A stretch of 28,715 bases of DNA from Prevotella sp. UBA6387 (lineage in GTDB: Bacteria > Bacteroidota > Bacteroidia > Bacteroidales > Bacteroidaceae), in NCBI GenBank assembly GCA_002437565.1, contig DJQL01000088.1, positions 1 to 28,715 on the forward strand. The letters run 5' to 3'. The notes below the pieces were generated by a model, which ran no database searches, had not been told where the DNA came from, and saw nothing but the letters and a program-made list of their open reading frames with translations. The translations under genes were made by a program, and so were the position numbers. Positions 1-8,685 of the stretch are shown here, piece by piece; position 1 is the stretch's first letter; each line of letters opens with the position of its first letter.

Positions 1-1575
1 TTGCAGCAAGAGGCGGCCCGCAAGCTCGGCTTCACGGTGTCGCAGACCATGATGATAGCCCAGAGGCTGTACGAGAGCGGACGCATCACCTACATGCGTA
101 CCGACAGCGTGCATCTCTCGTCGTTCGCCTTGAACGCCTGCAAGGACGAGATAATGAAAGATTATGGCGAGGACTACGTCCGCAACCGCGAGTTTCAAAC
201 CAAGTCGAAGGGCGCGCAGGAGGCCCACGAGGCCATTCGCCCCACATTCGCCAACGCCGACAAGGGCGAGTGGACATCGCAGGAGCGCAGGCTATACGAC
301 CTCATCTGGAAGCGCACCATAGCTTCGCAAATGGCAGAGGCAAAGATAGAGAAGACCACGGCGGTGGTGAACATTGACAACCGCGCGGAGCATTTCGTGG
401 CAAACGGCGAGGTGGTGGTCTTCGACGGATTCCTGAAAGTGTATCGCGAATCGACCGACGATGAGGCACAGGACGCTAAACAGGAAGGCGCCAACATCTT
501 GCCGGCGGTGACAGTGGGCGAGAGCCTTGCCCGCAAGACAATCACCGCCACAGAGCGCTTCACCCAAGCCCCAGCGCGCTACACCGAGGCCAGCCTCGTG
601 CACAAGCTCGAGGAGCTCGGCATTGGCCGCCCGTCAACCTACGCCCCCACAATCTCTACGATACAGCAGCGCGAGTATGTGGTCAAGGGCGACAAGCCAG
701 GCAAGGAGCGCCCCTACACCATCGATACCTTGGAAGGCGATGAGATAAAGCAGGAGAAAAAGGTGGAATTCGCCGGCTCGGAGCGCGGCAAGCTCATACC
801 TACCGACATAGGCACCGTGGTCAACGACTTCCTGCAAGCCAACTTCCCCGAGATAATGGACTATAACTTCACCGCCAAGGTGGAGGGCGACTTCGACCGC
901 ATAGCTGAGGGCAAGGAAGACTGGAAGGACATGCTCCACAAGTTTGACGACAGCTTCGAGCCGCAGGTGGAGAAGGTCATCAACCAGCGCTCCGAGCACA
1001 AGGCTGGCGAGCGAGAGATAGGCGTGGACCCCAAGAGCGGCAAGCCCGTGTTCGTTAAGATAGGACGCTTCGGCCCCGTGGTGCAGATTGGCGCCGCCGG
1101 CGGCGAGGAGAAGCCGCTGTTTGCACAGATGCCAAAAGACAAGAGCATAGAGACCATCACCCTCGATGAAGCCCTGGAGCTGTTCAAGCTGCCACGCAAG
1201 GTCGGCCAGTATGAGGGCACCGACGTCACCATCGGCGCGGGACGCTTTGGCCCCTATGTGCTGCACGACAAGAAATACGTGTCTATACCCAAGGGCGAGG
1301 ACCCAATGACGATAACCCTCGAGCGTTCGATAGAGCTTATCGAGGCCAAGCGCAAGGCGGAGAAAGAGCGCCATATCAAGACTTTCGACGAGGACGCCAA
1401 GATGGAGCTGCTCAAGGGTCGTTTTGGGCCATACATAGCCTACGACGGCAAGAACTACCACGTAGACAAGAAGCTTCACGACCGTGCCCTCGCCGGCGAC
1501 CTGACCTACGAGGAGTGCATGGACATCGTGAAAAACGCGCCAGAGCCAAAGCCGCGGAGGGGGCGCAGAAGCTGA
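1..1575 (+). CDS. topA: DNA topoisomerase I, C-terminal part (5' truncated by window edge)
   Basis: Type IA topoisomerase, which relaxes negatively supercoiled DNA through a transient 5'-phosphotyrosine link. The first codon, TTG, is an internal Leu of the conserved LQQEAxRKLGF stretch, not a start, so the N-terminal Toprim domain lies outside the window. The catalytic Tyr is Tyr31 of the visible part (bases 91-93) in the ITYMRTDS motif. The domain IV signature near visible residues 195-225 (EASLVHKLEELGIGRPSTYAPT) is intact in the usual order. The C-terminus has no Cys4 zinc ribbons. It carries three GRFGP-type repeats (VKIGRFGPVVQ, IGAGRFGPYVL, LLKGRFGPYIA) and a basic tail, as is common in Bacteroidetes TopA. 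The gene ends 7 nt before aroK and probably leads an operon. Confidence 0.97.
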   Translation: MQQEAARKLGFTVSQTMMIAQRLYESGRITYMRTDSVHLSSFALNACKDEIMKDYGEDYVRNREFQTKSKGAQEAHEAIRPTFANADKGEWTSQERRLYDLIWKRTIASQMAEAKIEKTTAVVNIDNRAEHFVANGEVVVFDGFLKVYRESTDDEAQDAKQEGANILPAVTVGESLARKTITATERFTQAPARYTEASLVHKLEELGIGRPSTYAPTISTIQQREYVVKGDKPGKERPYTIDTLEGDEIKQEKKVEFAGSERGKLIPTDIGTVVNDFLQANFPEIMDYNFTAKVEGDFDRIAEGKEDWKDMLHKFDDSFEPQVEKVINQRSEHKAGEREIGVDPKSGKPVFVKIGRFGPVVQIGAAGGEEKPLFAQMPKDKSIETITLDEALELFKLPRKVGQYEGTDVTIGAGRFGPYVLHDKKYVSIPKGEDPMTITLERSIELIEAKRKAEKERHIKTFDEDAKMELLKGRFGPYIAYDGKNYHVDKKLHDRALAGDLTYEECMDIVKNAPEPKPRRGRRS

Positions 1576-1582
1576 CCGCCAC

Positions 1583-2110
1583 ATGAAGAGAATCATCATC
1601 ATCGGATACATGGGGTCGGGCAAGACCACCGTCGGCCATGCCCTCAGCCAAGAGCTTGACTTGCCCTTCTATGACCTCGATTGGTACATAGAGACGCGCA
1701 TGCACTGCACCGTGAAGCAAATATTCGACGAGAAAGGCGAGGAAGGCTTCCGCAAGATAGAGCACAGCCTGCTGCACGAGGTGGCTGAGTTTGAGGATGT
1801 CATCATATCGTGCGGTGGCGGCACGCCGTGCTTTTTCGACAACATCGACTACATCAACGACCAGGGCGATACCGTATACCTGAAGTGCTCCACCGACGTG
1901 CTCTACAAGCACCTCAAGATGGGTAAGACCGTCAGGCCGCTGCTGCTCAACAAGACCCCCGATGAGGTTAAGACCTTCATAGAGGCTCAGCTCAAGGAGC
2001 GTGAGCCGTTTTATGAAAAGGCGAAACACGTAGTAGACGTGTCATTAATGGACAATAAGGAAAAAATAAAAACAACAGTAGACGCCATACGCGGCGAATT
2101 GGGAATATAA
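1583..2110 (+). CDS. aroK: Shikimate kinase
   Basis: Cytoplasmic kinase that phosphorylates shikimate to shikimate 3-phosphate, a step of the chorismate pathway. The 175-residue length is normal for the family. Visible motifs are the Walker A loop GYMGSGKTT (residues 8-16, Lys14), the shikimate-binding DLD (31-33), FRKIE with Arg57 and Glu60, the Walker B-like CGGGTP (Gly78-80), and the lid region with TVRPLL followed by EREPFYEKA. The start ATG lies 7 nt after the topA stop. The stop TAA overlaps the speA start by one base (TAATG), which implies translational coupling. No truncation or missing key residue is seen. Confidence 0.96.
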   Translation: MKRIIIIGYMGSGKTTVGHALSQELDLPFYDLDWYIETRMHCTVKQIFDEKGEEGFRKIEHSLLHEVAEFEDVIISCGGGTPCFFDNIDYINDQGDTVYLKCSTDVLYKHLKMGKTVRPLLLNKTPDEVKTFIEAQLKEREPFYEKAKHVVDVSLMDNKEKIKTTVDAIRGELGI

Positions 2111-4002
2111 TGAAGAAGTGGACAATAGAAGACTCTGAGGAACTCTACAACATCAATGGTTGGGGCACCTCATATTTTGGCATCAACGAGAAAGGCCACG
2201 TCTACGTGTCGCCGGTGAAAAGCGACGTGAAGATAGACCTGCGCGAGGTGATGGACGACTTGGCGCTCCGCGATGTCATGCCACCGGTGTTGCTGCGCTT
2301 TCCCGACATCCTCGACAACCGCATAGAGAAGATGGCGTCGTGCTATGAGAAAGCCAAGAAGGAATACGATTTCAAGGGGCAGAGCTACGTCATCTATCCC
2401 ATCAAGGTGAACCAGATGCAGCCTGTCGTCGACGAGATAACCTCCCACGGCCGCAAGTTCAACCTTGGCCTTGAGGCGGGCTCCAAGCCAGAGCTGCATG
2501 CCGTGATAGCGCAGCAGTGCAAGAGCGACTCGCTCATCATCTGCAACGGCTACAAGGACGAGAGCTACATAGAGCTTGCCATACTCGCCCAGAAGCTCGG
2601 CAAGCACATCTTCATAGTTGTGGAGAAGCTCAACGAGATAGACGTCATCGCCAAGACCGCCAAGCGGCTGAAGGTGATGCCCAACATCGGCATACGCATT
2701 AAGCTGGCCTCGTCTGGCTCGGGCAAATGGGCGGAGAGCGGCGGCGACGCGTCGAAGTTCGGCCTCACGCCAACCGAACTGCTGGAGGCTTTGCGCAGGC
2801 TCGACGACTATGGATTGCACGATGGCGTGAAGCTGATACATTTTCACATAGGCTCGCAGATTACCAAGATACGCCGCATACAGAACGCCCTGACCGAGGC
2901 CGGACAATATTATGTCAACCTTAGGAAGATGGGGTATGCCATAGAGTATGTGGATTGTGGAGGAGGACTTGGCGTAGACTACGACGGCACACGATCGAGC
3001 AACTCTGAAAGCTCGGTAAACTATTCCATCCAGGAATACATCAACGACTGCGTGTATGCCTTTGTCGACATAGCCAACAAGAACTCCATTCCCCATCCAA
3101 ACATCATCACCGAGAGCGGGCGCTCGCTTGCCGCCCACCATTCCGTGCTAATCCTCGACGTGCTTGGCGTGGCGTCGTTGCCGGAGATGCCCGAAGAGTT
3201 TGAGGCCAAGCCGACCGACCACCAGCTCGTGCGTGACCTTTACGAGATATGGTGCCACATCAGCCCGAAGTCGATGCTTGAGGATTGGCACGACGCCGAC
3301 CAGATACGCGAAGATTGTCTCGACATGTTCGCCCACGGCATGGTGGATCTCAAGACGCGCGCCGAGGTGGAGGCCATGTATTGGAGCGTTTGTCACGAGA
3401 TAGACGTCATGGCGAAGCGGATGAAGCATGTGCCCGATGAGCTTCGCGGCCTCGACACGCTGCTTGCCGACAAGTATTTCTGCAACTTCTCGCTCTTCCA
3501 GTCGCTCCCCGACTGCTGGGGCATAGACCAGCTCTTCCCCATAATGCCCATCGAGCGGCTCGACGAGCAACCCACGCGCAACTGTACCTTACAGGACATC
3601 ACGTGCGACTCCGACGGCAAGGTGGCCAACTTCGCCGTGGGAGGCTCGCAGAGCAGCGTGCTCCCCGTGCACGTGTTGCGGAAGGGTGAGCCATACTATA
3701 TCGGGGCTTTCCTGGTGGGGGCTTATCAAGAGATTCTTGGCGACATGCACAACCTCTTTGGCGACACCACGGCGGCGCACATCACCGTGAAAGACGGCAG
3801 CTACCACATCGACCAGATAATAGACGGCGAGACGGTGGAAGAGGTGCTCGAATATGTGCAGTATAATCCAAAGAAACTCGTGCGACAGCTTGAGCAGTGG
3901 GTCACCAAGGGCGTGAAAGAAGGCAAACTGTCGCTGGAAGAGGGCAAGGAGTTCCTCGCCACCTATCGCTCAGGTCTTTACGGCTACACGTATCTTGAAT
4001 AA
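2110..4002 (+). CDS. speA: Biosynthetic arginine decarboxylase (PLP-dependent)
   Basis: Converts arginine to agmatine and CO2, the first step of the agmatine route to putrescine and spermidine. The 630-residue length matches the SpeA family. The PLP lysine is expected at Lys99 in VIYPIKVNQ. The barrel motif HIGSQ is at 246-250, followed by the glycine-rich CGGGLGVDYDG phosphate-binding loop. The C-terminal catalytic segment TCDSDGK has Cys499 and Asp500. The start codon overlaps the aroK stop by one base, so the genes are co-transcribed and probably coupled. The next gene, argB, belongs to arginine synthesis, which puts a consumer and a producer of arginine in one transcript. Identification is firm. 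The enzyme acts in the cytoplasm. Confidence 0.97.
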   Translation: MKKWTIEDSEELYNINGWGTSYFGINEKGHVYVSPVKSDVKIDLREVMDDLALRDVMPPVLLRFPDILDNRIEKMASCYEKAKKEYDFKGQSYVIYPIKVNQMQPVVDEITSHGRKFNLGLEAGSKPELHAVIAQQCKSDSLIICNGYKDESYIELAILAQKLGKHIFIVVEKLNEIDVIAKTAKRLKVMPNIGIRIKLASSGSGKWAESGGDASKFGLTPTELLEALRRLDDYGLHDGVKLIHFHIGSQITKIRRIQNALTEAGQYYVNLRKMGYAIEYVDCGGGLGVDYDGTRSSNSESSVNYSIQEYINDCVYAFVDIANKNSIPHPNIITESGRSLAAHHSVLILDVLGVASLPEMPEEFEAKPTDHQLVRDLYEIWCHISPKSMLEDWHDADQIREDCLDMFAHGMVDLKTRAEVEAMYWSVCHEIDVMAKRMKHVPDELRGLDTLLADKYFCNFSLFQSLPDCWGIDQLFPIMPIERLDEQPTRNCTLQDITCDSDGKVANFAVGGSQSSVLPVHVLRKGEPYYIGAFLVGAYQEILGDMHNLFGDTTAAHITVKDGSYHIDQIIDGETVEEVLEYVQYNPKKLVRQLEQWVTKGVKEGKLSLEEGKEFLATYRSGLYGYTYLE

Positions 4003-4065
4003 GGCCCGTAGACGTAACCGGATAATCTCGATTACATGAACCATACTATAAAACAGAACGACACC

Positions 4066-4836
4066 ATGCAGAATATTACCATCATCAAGGTTGGCGGCGC
4101 CATTGTTGAAGACAATGACCGTCTCAACGATCTCCTCGACCGTTTCGCGGGCTTGGACGGCCCAAAGGTGCTTGTCCACGGAGGAGGCAGACGGGCCACG
4201 AAGGTGGCGTCGGCCTTGGGCATAGAGACGAAGATGGTGGACGGTCGTCGAGTCACCGATGCCGACATGCTCGAAGTGGTGACGATGGTTTATGGCGGAT
4301 TGGTCAACAAGAACATCGTGGCGCGGCTTCAGGCGCGCGGCGTCAACGCGCTTGGGCTCACTGGTGCCGACATGAACGTGATGCTCAGTCACCGTAGACC
4401 ACCGAGAAATGGTGTCGACTATGGTTTCGTGGGAGACGTTGACCAAGCGGACGGGCAGGCTCTCGCATCCTTGCTGGAGCGTGGTGTCATACCTGTCATG
4501 GCTCCGCTTACCCACGACGGCAAAGGCTTATTGCTCAATACCAACGCCGACACCATAGCCGCGGAGACGGCCAAGGCGTTGACTCCGTTCTTTGATGTCA
4601 CGCTCGTCTATTGCTTTGAGAAAGCTGGCGTGCTGGCCAACCCTGAAGACGACGGCAGCGTGATTCCAGTGATAACCAAGGACGACTTCGCGACGCTCAC
4701 CGCCAACGGCACAATCAGCGGCGGCATGAAACCGAAGATTGAGAACGCCCTCGCAGCGGTGGCCAAGGGCGTGAGGCGCGTCATTATCACCAAGGCTGAG
4801 GCGTTAGGCTCCAATGGCGGCACCACGATAGAATGA
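4066..4836 (+). CDS. argB: Acetylglutamate kinase
   Basis: Amino-acid kinase that phosphorylates N-acetylglutamate, the second step of arginine synthesis. Visible motifs are the N-terminal KVGG phosphate loop (Lys8), HGGGRRA, the substrate-binding stretch LGLTGADMN, NTNADTIA and the C-terminal ISGGMKPKIENA and ITKAEALGSNGG. An in-frame ATG at 4036 would add ten residues. I prefer 4066 because family members begin only a few residues before the KVGG loop, the resulting 256 aa equals the usual length (about 258 in E. coli), and the bases before 4066 are A-rich. The gene lies 63 nt after speA and 5 nt before the sigma factor gene, in a continuing operon. Confidence 0.95.
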   Translation: MQNITIIKVGGAIVEDNDRLNDLLDRFAGLDGPKVLVHGGGRRATKVASALGIETKMVDGRRVTDADMLEVVTMVYGGLVNKNIVARLQARGVNALGLTGADMNVMLSHRRPPRNGVDYGFVGDVDQADGQALASLLERGVIPVMAPLTHDGKGLLLNTNADTIAAETAKALTPFFDVTLVYCFEKAGVLANPEDDGSVIPVITKDDFATLTANGTISGGMKPKIENALAAVAKGVRRVIITKAEALGSNGGTTIE

Positions 4837-4841
4837 CATAA

Positions 4842-5351
4842 ATGATAAGTTTCCAGAATGATATCCTCCCGCTGAAAAACCAGCTTTATCGCTTGGCACT
4901 GCGCATCACGCTCGACAGTGCCGAGGCGGAGGACATTGTGCAGGAAACGCTGATAAAGGTTTGGAATCGCCGAGAATCGTGGACCGACATTGACAATATA
5001 GAGGCTTTCTGTTTTACCATTTGCCGCAACAAGGCACTCGATTATGTCAGGAGCGTGGGTTCACGCAGCGAGAGCCTCGACGTTTCGCAAAACGATCGTG
5101 CCGACAGTTCTTATACCCCTTCGCAGCGAACCGTTGTCAATGACCAAATGGCGATGGTGCGCCATATCGTCGACTCGTTGCCCGAGAGACAGAAGTCGTG
5201 CATACAGCTTCGTGACTTTGAGGGGAAGTCGTACAAGGAGATAGCGCAGCTGCTCGACATGACCGAAGAGCAAGTGAAAATAAACATTTTCCGAGGCAGG
5301 AAGACTATAAAGGAAAAGTTCGTCAAGATGAACGATTTTGAGGCAAAATAG
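4842..5351 (+). CDS. RNA polymerase sigma factor, ECF type
   Basis: Short sigma-70 family protein (169 aa) with only regions 2 and 4. Region 2 covers about residues 10-72 and includes the DIVQETLIKVW core-binding segment (31-41). Region 4 covers about 105-160 and has a helix-turn-helix in YKEIAQLLDMTEEQVK (131-146). It would direct core polymerase to a stress or surface regulon that the window does not reveal. The start is 5 nt after the argB stop, so it appears to be expressed with the housekeeping operon. No anti-sigma gene (FecR-like or zinc-binding) follows. The next gene has its own promoter. The family call is firm; the regulon is unknown. Confidence 0.93.
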   Translation: MISFQNDILPLKNQLYRLALRITLDSAEAEDIVQETLIKVWNRRESWTDIDNIEAFCFTICRNKALDYVRSVGSRSESLDVSQNDRADSSYTPSQRTVVNDQMAMVRHIVDSLPERQKSCIQLRDFEGKSYKEIAQLLDMTEEQVKINIFRGRKTIKEKFVKMNDFEAK

Positions 5352-5402
5352 TCATGTAAGGTCAATTAAGTAGCTTTTTTTGTCTTAAAAATGCAAATCC
5401 AC

Positions 5403-5433
5403 TTTGTCTTTTCCCTGTTTTTGATTACTTTTG
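5403..5433 (+). promoter_or_regulatory. Bacteroidetes-type promoter for the GNAT gene
   Basis: TTTG at 5403-5406, a 19-nt spacer and TACTTTTG at 5426-5433 match exactly the Bacteroides primary-sigma consensus TTTG-N19-21-TAnnTTTG. Transcription would start near 5440, about 50 nt before the preferred ATG at 5491. A start inside the promoter at 5431 is therefore unlikely. Confidence 0.75.
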
Positions 5434-5490
5434 CCTACTAAATGTTTAGACTCCAACAAATTAGCATTAGAAAACACAGTTTTATTCAAG

Positions 5491-6636
5491 ATGTCGATAT
5501 CGATTAAACGAGTAGAAAGCAAGAGGGATCTTGCCAAGTTCATAGATTTCCACTACGATCTTTATAAGGGAAATGCCTACGATGCCCCCACTTTGTTCCT
5601 TGACGACATGAACACGCTTAGCCGTGACAAGAACGTGGCTTTCGACTTCTGTGAGGCCGAGTATTTCATGGCCTACAAAGACGGCAAGATGGTAGGCCGT
5701 GTGGCCGCCATCATCAACAAGCGCGCCAACGAAAAGTTTGGAAACAAAGACGTGCGCTTTGGCTGGATAGACTTTATCGACGACATTGAGGTATCAAAAG
5801 CTCTCTTCGACGCCGTGGAGGCGTGGGGCAAGAGCAAGGGCATGACGGCCATGGTGGGGCCGCTTGGATTTACCGACCTGGATCCGGAGGGAATGCTCAT
5901 AATGGGATTCGACAAGCTTGGCACCATGCCCACGATATACAATTACCCTTACTATCCGGAACACATGGAGAAGCTTGGCGGATGGGTCAAGGACAACGAC
6001 TATGTGGAGTATTACCTCCCCATGCCGGAGAAGACCCCGGAGAAGTTTGCCAAGCTCTCTGCAATGATAGAGAAGCGGTACAACCTACACATCAAGAAGA
6101 TAACGAAGAAAGACGTAAAGGAGAAAAGCATAGTTTACGACATCTTCAATCTCATAAACGAGACATACAAGAATCTCTACGGCTATGTTGAGCTGACAAA
6201 GCGCCAGATAGACGAATACGTGAAGTCGTATCTGCCCATGCTCGACCTCAATCTCGTGACCCTCGTGGTTGATGGCAACAAGGACGACAAGCTTATCGGC
6301 GTGGGTGTCACCATGCCATCCATGGCTCGTGCCATGCAGAAGTGTCACAGGGGCAGGTTGTTCCCGTTTGGCTGGTGGCATGTGCTGAGAGCGCTTAAAT
6401 GGCACAAGACCGAAGGCGTGGACCTGCTCTTGATAGGCTTCTTGCCAGAATACCGCACCAAGGGAGCCAATGCCCTGCTTTTCGCCGACCTCATACCAAG
6501 ATACATAGACTACGGTTTCAAGTGGGGCGAGACCAACGTGGAGATGGAGGACAACAACAGCGTGCAGAGCCAGTGGGGAAATCTTGAGCATATCAACCAC
6601 AAGAGAAGGCGTTGCTATCGCAAGAACATAGGCTGA
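5491..6636 (+). CDS. GNAT-like N-acetyltransferase family protein
   Basis: A 381-residue cytoplasmic protein of a family common in Bacteroidetes and usually named N-acetyltransferase. The substrate is unknown. The N-terminus (MSISIKRVESKRDLAKFIDFHYDLY) is typical, and a hydrophobic strand followed by EYRTKGANALLF (Arg322-Ala326) resembles the acetyl-CoA pyrophosphate-binding R-x-x-G-x/A motif. The middle has conserved-looking GFTDLDPEGML and YNYPYYPEHMEKLG segments. A longer reading frame extends to 5431, but that start falls inside the promoter -7 box, so the ATG at 5491 is preferred. The gene lies 43 nt upstream of parE with no terminator seen between, so the two may be co-transcribed. The family call is reasonable; the function is not established. 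Confidence 0.85.
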   Translation: MSISIKRVESKRDLAKFIDFHYDLYKGNAYDAPTLFLDDMNTLSRDKNVAFDFCEAEYFMAYKDGKMVGRVAAIINKRANEKFGNKDVRFGWIDFIDDIEVSKALFDAVEAWGKSKGMTAMVGPLGFTDLDPEGMLIMGFDKLGTMPTIYNYPYYPEHMEKLGGWVKDNDYVEYYLPMPEKTPEKFAKLSAMIEKRYNLHIKKITKKDVKEKSIVYDIFNLINETYKNLYGYVELTKRQIDEYVKSYLPMLDLNLVTLVVDGNKDDKLIGVGVTMPSMARAMQKCHRGRLFPFGWWHVLRALKWHKTEGVDLLLIGFLPEYRTKGANALLFADLIPRYIDYGFKWGETNVEMEDNNSVQSQWGNLEHINHKRRRCYRKNIG

Positions 6637-6679
6637 GAGAGTGATTGAGCTTATGTTTATAACAGGAGCAAGATAAATC

Positions 6680-8644
6680 ATGGAAGACAAGGATATCAAT
6701 ACATCATCATCCACACCATCATATACCGACGACAATATCCGGCACCTGTCCGACATGGAGCACGTCCGCACGCGCCCGGGCATGTATATCGGTCGATTGG
6801 GCGACGGCAACTTGCCCGAGGACGGCATCTACGTGCTGCTAAAGGAGGTTATCGACAACTCTATCGACGAGTTCAAGATGAATGCCGGCGATCGCATAGA
6901 GGTTGACATAGAGGACAACTTGCGCGTGTCAGTGCGCGACTATGGGCGTGGCATTCCGCAAGGCAAGCTCGTGGAGGCGGTGTCGATGTTGAACACTGGC
7001 GGCAAGTATGACACGAAGGCATTCAAGAAAAGCGTCGGATTGAACGGTGTCGGCGTGAAGGCCGTAAACGCCCTCAGCTCGCGTTTCGAGGTCAAGAGTT
7101 ATCGCGAAGGCAACGTGCGTGCCCTCGTGTTCGAGAAAGGCAAGCTCAAGAGCGACAAGACGGAACCTACGCAAGACGAGAACGGCACCTACATATTCTT
7201 CGAGCCTGATAACACGCTCTTCAAGAATTACTCTTTCCACGATGAATTCGTGGAAACCATGCTCCGTAACTATACCTATCTCAACAGTGGGCTTACCATA
7301 ATGTATAATGGCAGGCGCATCAAGAGCCGCAACGGACTTGAGGACTTGCTCGTCGACACAATGACTACAGACCCACTATATCCCATAATACACCTAAAGG
7401 GCGAGGACATAGAGATAGCCTTTACCCATACAAACCAGTATGGTGAGGAGTACCACAGTTTTGTCAATGGCCAGCACACCACGCAGGGCGGCACGCACCA
7501 AAGCGCGTTCAAGGAGCACATTGCCAAGACCATAAAGGAATATTACGACAAGAACTATGAGTACACCGACATTCGCAACGGCATAGTGGCGGCCATAGCC
7601 ATCAACGTGGAAGAACCGGTGTTTGAGTCGCAGACGAAGATCAAGCTTGGCTCCACGCTCATGGAACCAGGGGGCGAGACCATAAACAAGTATGTTGGCG
7701 ACTTCGTGAAGCGTGAGGTGGACAACTATCTCCACATTCACAAGGAGGACGTAGCCGACGTGCTGGAAAACAAGATAAAGGAAAGCGAACACGAGCGCAA
7801 GGCAATGGCTGGCGTCACCAAGTTGGCGCGCGAGCGCGCCAAAAAGGCAAACCTACACAACCGCAAGCTGCGCGATTGCAGGGTCCATTACAGTGACGCG
7901 AAAGACGACCGCAAGGAAGAGTCGAGCATCTTCATAACAGAGGGTGACTCGGCGAGCGGAAGCATTACGAAAAGCCGCGACGTGAACACGCAAGCCGTGT
8001 TCTCGTTGCGTGGAAAGCCTCTCAACTCGTTTGGGTTGACCAAGAAAGTGGTCTACGAGAACGAGGAATTCAACCTCTTGCAGGCAGCCCTCGACATAGA
8101 GGACGGTCTCGACAACTTGCGCTACAACAAGGTTATCGTGGCCACGGATGCCGATGTCGATGGCATGCACATTCGCTTGCTGCTCATCACCTTCTTCCTT
8201 CAATTCTATCCCGAGCTTATCAAGAAAGGCCACGTCTATGTGCTTCAGACGCCTCTCTTCCGCGTGCGCAACCGTCGTTCCAAGATAAAGAGCAAAAAGG
8301 TCATTGCCAGCGCTGACGCGCGATTGGCCGAAAACGAGAAAAAGGGCGATTTCATCACTCGATATTGCTATACCGAAGAGGAAAGGCTCAACGCCATACG
8401 TGACCTCGGACCCGACCCGGAGATTACCAGGTTCAAGGGCCTTGGCGAGATATCGCCCGATGAATTTGTCCATTTCATCGGTCCAGACATACGTCTCGAA
8501 CAAGTGACGCTTCACAAGAACGACCAAGTGAAGAAGCTTCTCGAATACTACATGGGGAAGAACACCATGGAGCGACAAAACTTTATCATAGACAATCTTG
8601 TCATCGAGGAAGACTTGCCGCAAGACACCGACTTGATAGACTGA
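6680..8644 (+). CDS. parE: DNA topoisomerase IV subunit B (GyrB/ParE type)
   Basis: ATPase subunit of a type IIA topoisomerase that decatenates daughter chromosomes. The GHKL ATPase domain has EVIDNSIDEF (Glu56, Asn60), DYGRGIP and the GLNGVGVKAVNALS loop. The Toprim domain has TEGDSASG (Glu421) and TDADVDGMH (Asp490, Asp492, Asp494), which bind magnesium. The C-terminal RFKGLGEISPDEF motif completes the 654-residue protein. ParE rather than GyrB is favoured by the N-terminal VRTRPGMYIGRLGDG and LKEVIDNSIDEF wording that I associate with Bacteroidetes ParE; this is recollection, not a computed match. The partner parC is not the next gene. An exported protease follows 41 nt downstream. Confidence 0.93.
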   Translation: MEDKDINTSSSTPSYTDDNIRHLSDMEHVRTRPGMYIGRLGDGNLPEDGIYVLLKEVIDNSIDEFKMNAGDRIEVDIEDNLRVSVRDYGRGIPQGKLVEAVSMLNTGGKYDTKAFKKSVGLNGVGVKAVNALSSRFEVKSYREGNVRALVFEKGKLKSDKTEPTQDENGTYIFFEPDNTLFKNYSFHDEFVETMLRNYTYLNSGLTIMYNGRRIKSRNGLEDLLVDTMTTDPLYPIIHLKGEDIEIAFTHTNQYGEEYHSFVNGQHTTQGGTHQSAFKEHIAKTIKEYYDKNYEYTDIRNGIVAAIAINVEEPVFESQTKIKLGSTLMEPGGETINKYVGDFVKREVDNYLHIHKEDVADVLENKIKESEHERKAMAGVTKLARERAKKANLHNRKLRDCRVHYSDAKDDRKEESSIFITEGDSASGSITKSRDVNTQAVFSLRGKPLNSFGLTKKVVYENEEFNLLQAALDIEDGLDNLRYNKVIVATDADVDGMHIRLLLITFFLQFYPELIKKGHVYVLQTPLFRVRNRRSKIKSKKVIASADARLAENEKKGDFITRYCYTEEERLNAIRDLGPDPEITRFKGLGEISPDEFVHFIGPDIRLEQVTLHKNDQVKKLLEYYMGKNTMERQNFIIDNLVIEEDLPQDTDLID

Positions 8645-8661
8645 CGCGACAAGTACATTTG
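8632..8661 (+). promoter_or_regulatory. Candidate promoter for the S41 protease gene
   Basis: TACATTTG at 8654-8661 matches the TAnnTTTG box. CTTG at 8632-8635, inside the end of parE, is a one-mismatch -33 box at an 18-nt spacing, slightly short of the usual 19-21. Transcription would start near 8668, before the ATG at 8686. Confidence 0.45.
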
Positions 8662-8685
8662 ATGTTTTAACACACACGCATTATA

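Noticed and set aside
634..1629. Open frame of 331 codons on the minus strand opposite topA
   Set aside because: It is fully antisense to well-conserved TopA sequence, with no domain and His/Leu/Val-rich composition; a shadow.
5352..5385. T7 run at 5375-5381 after the sigma gene as an intrinsic terminator
   Set aside because: Only a 3-4 bp stem (around AAG-TAG-CTT) precedes it, too weak to call.
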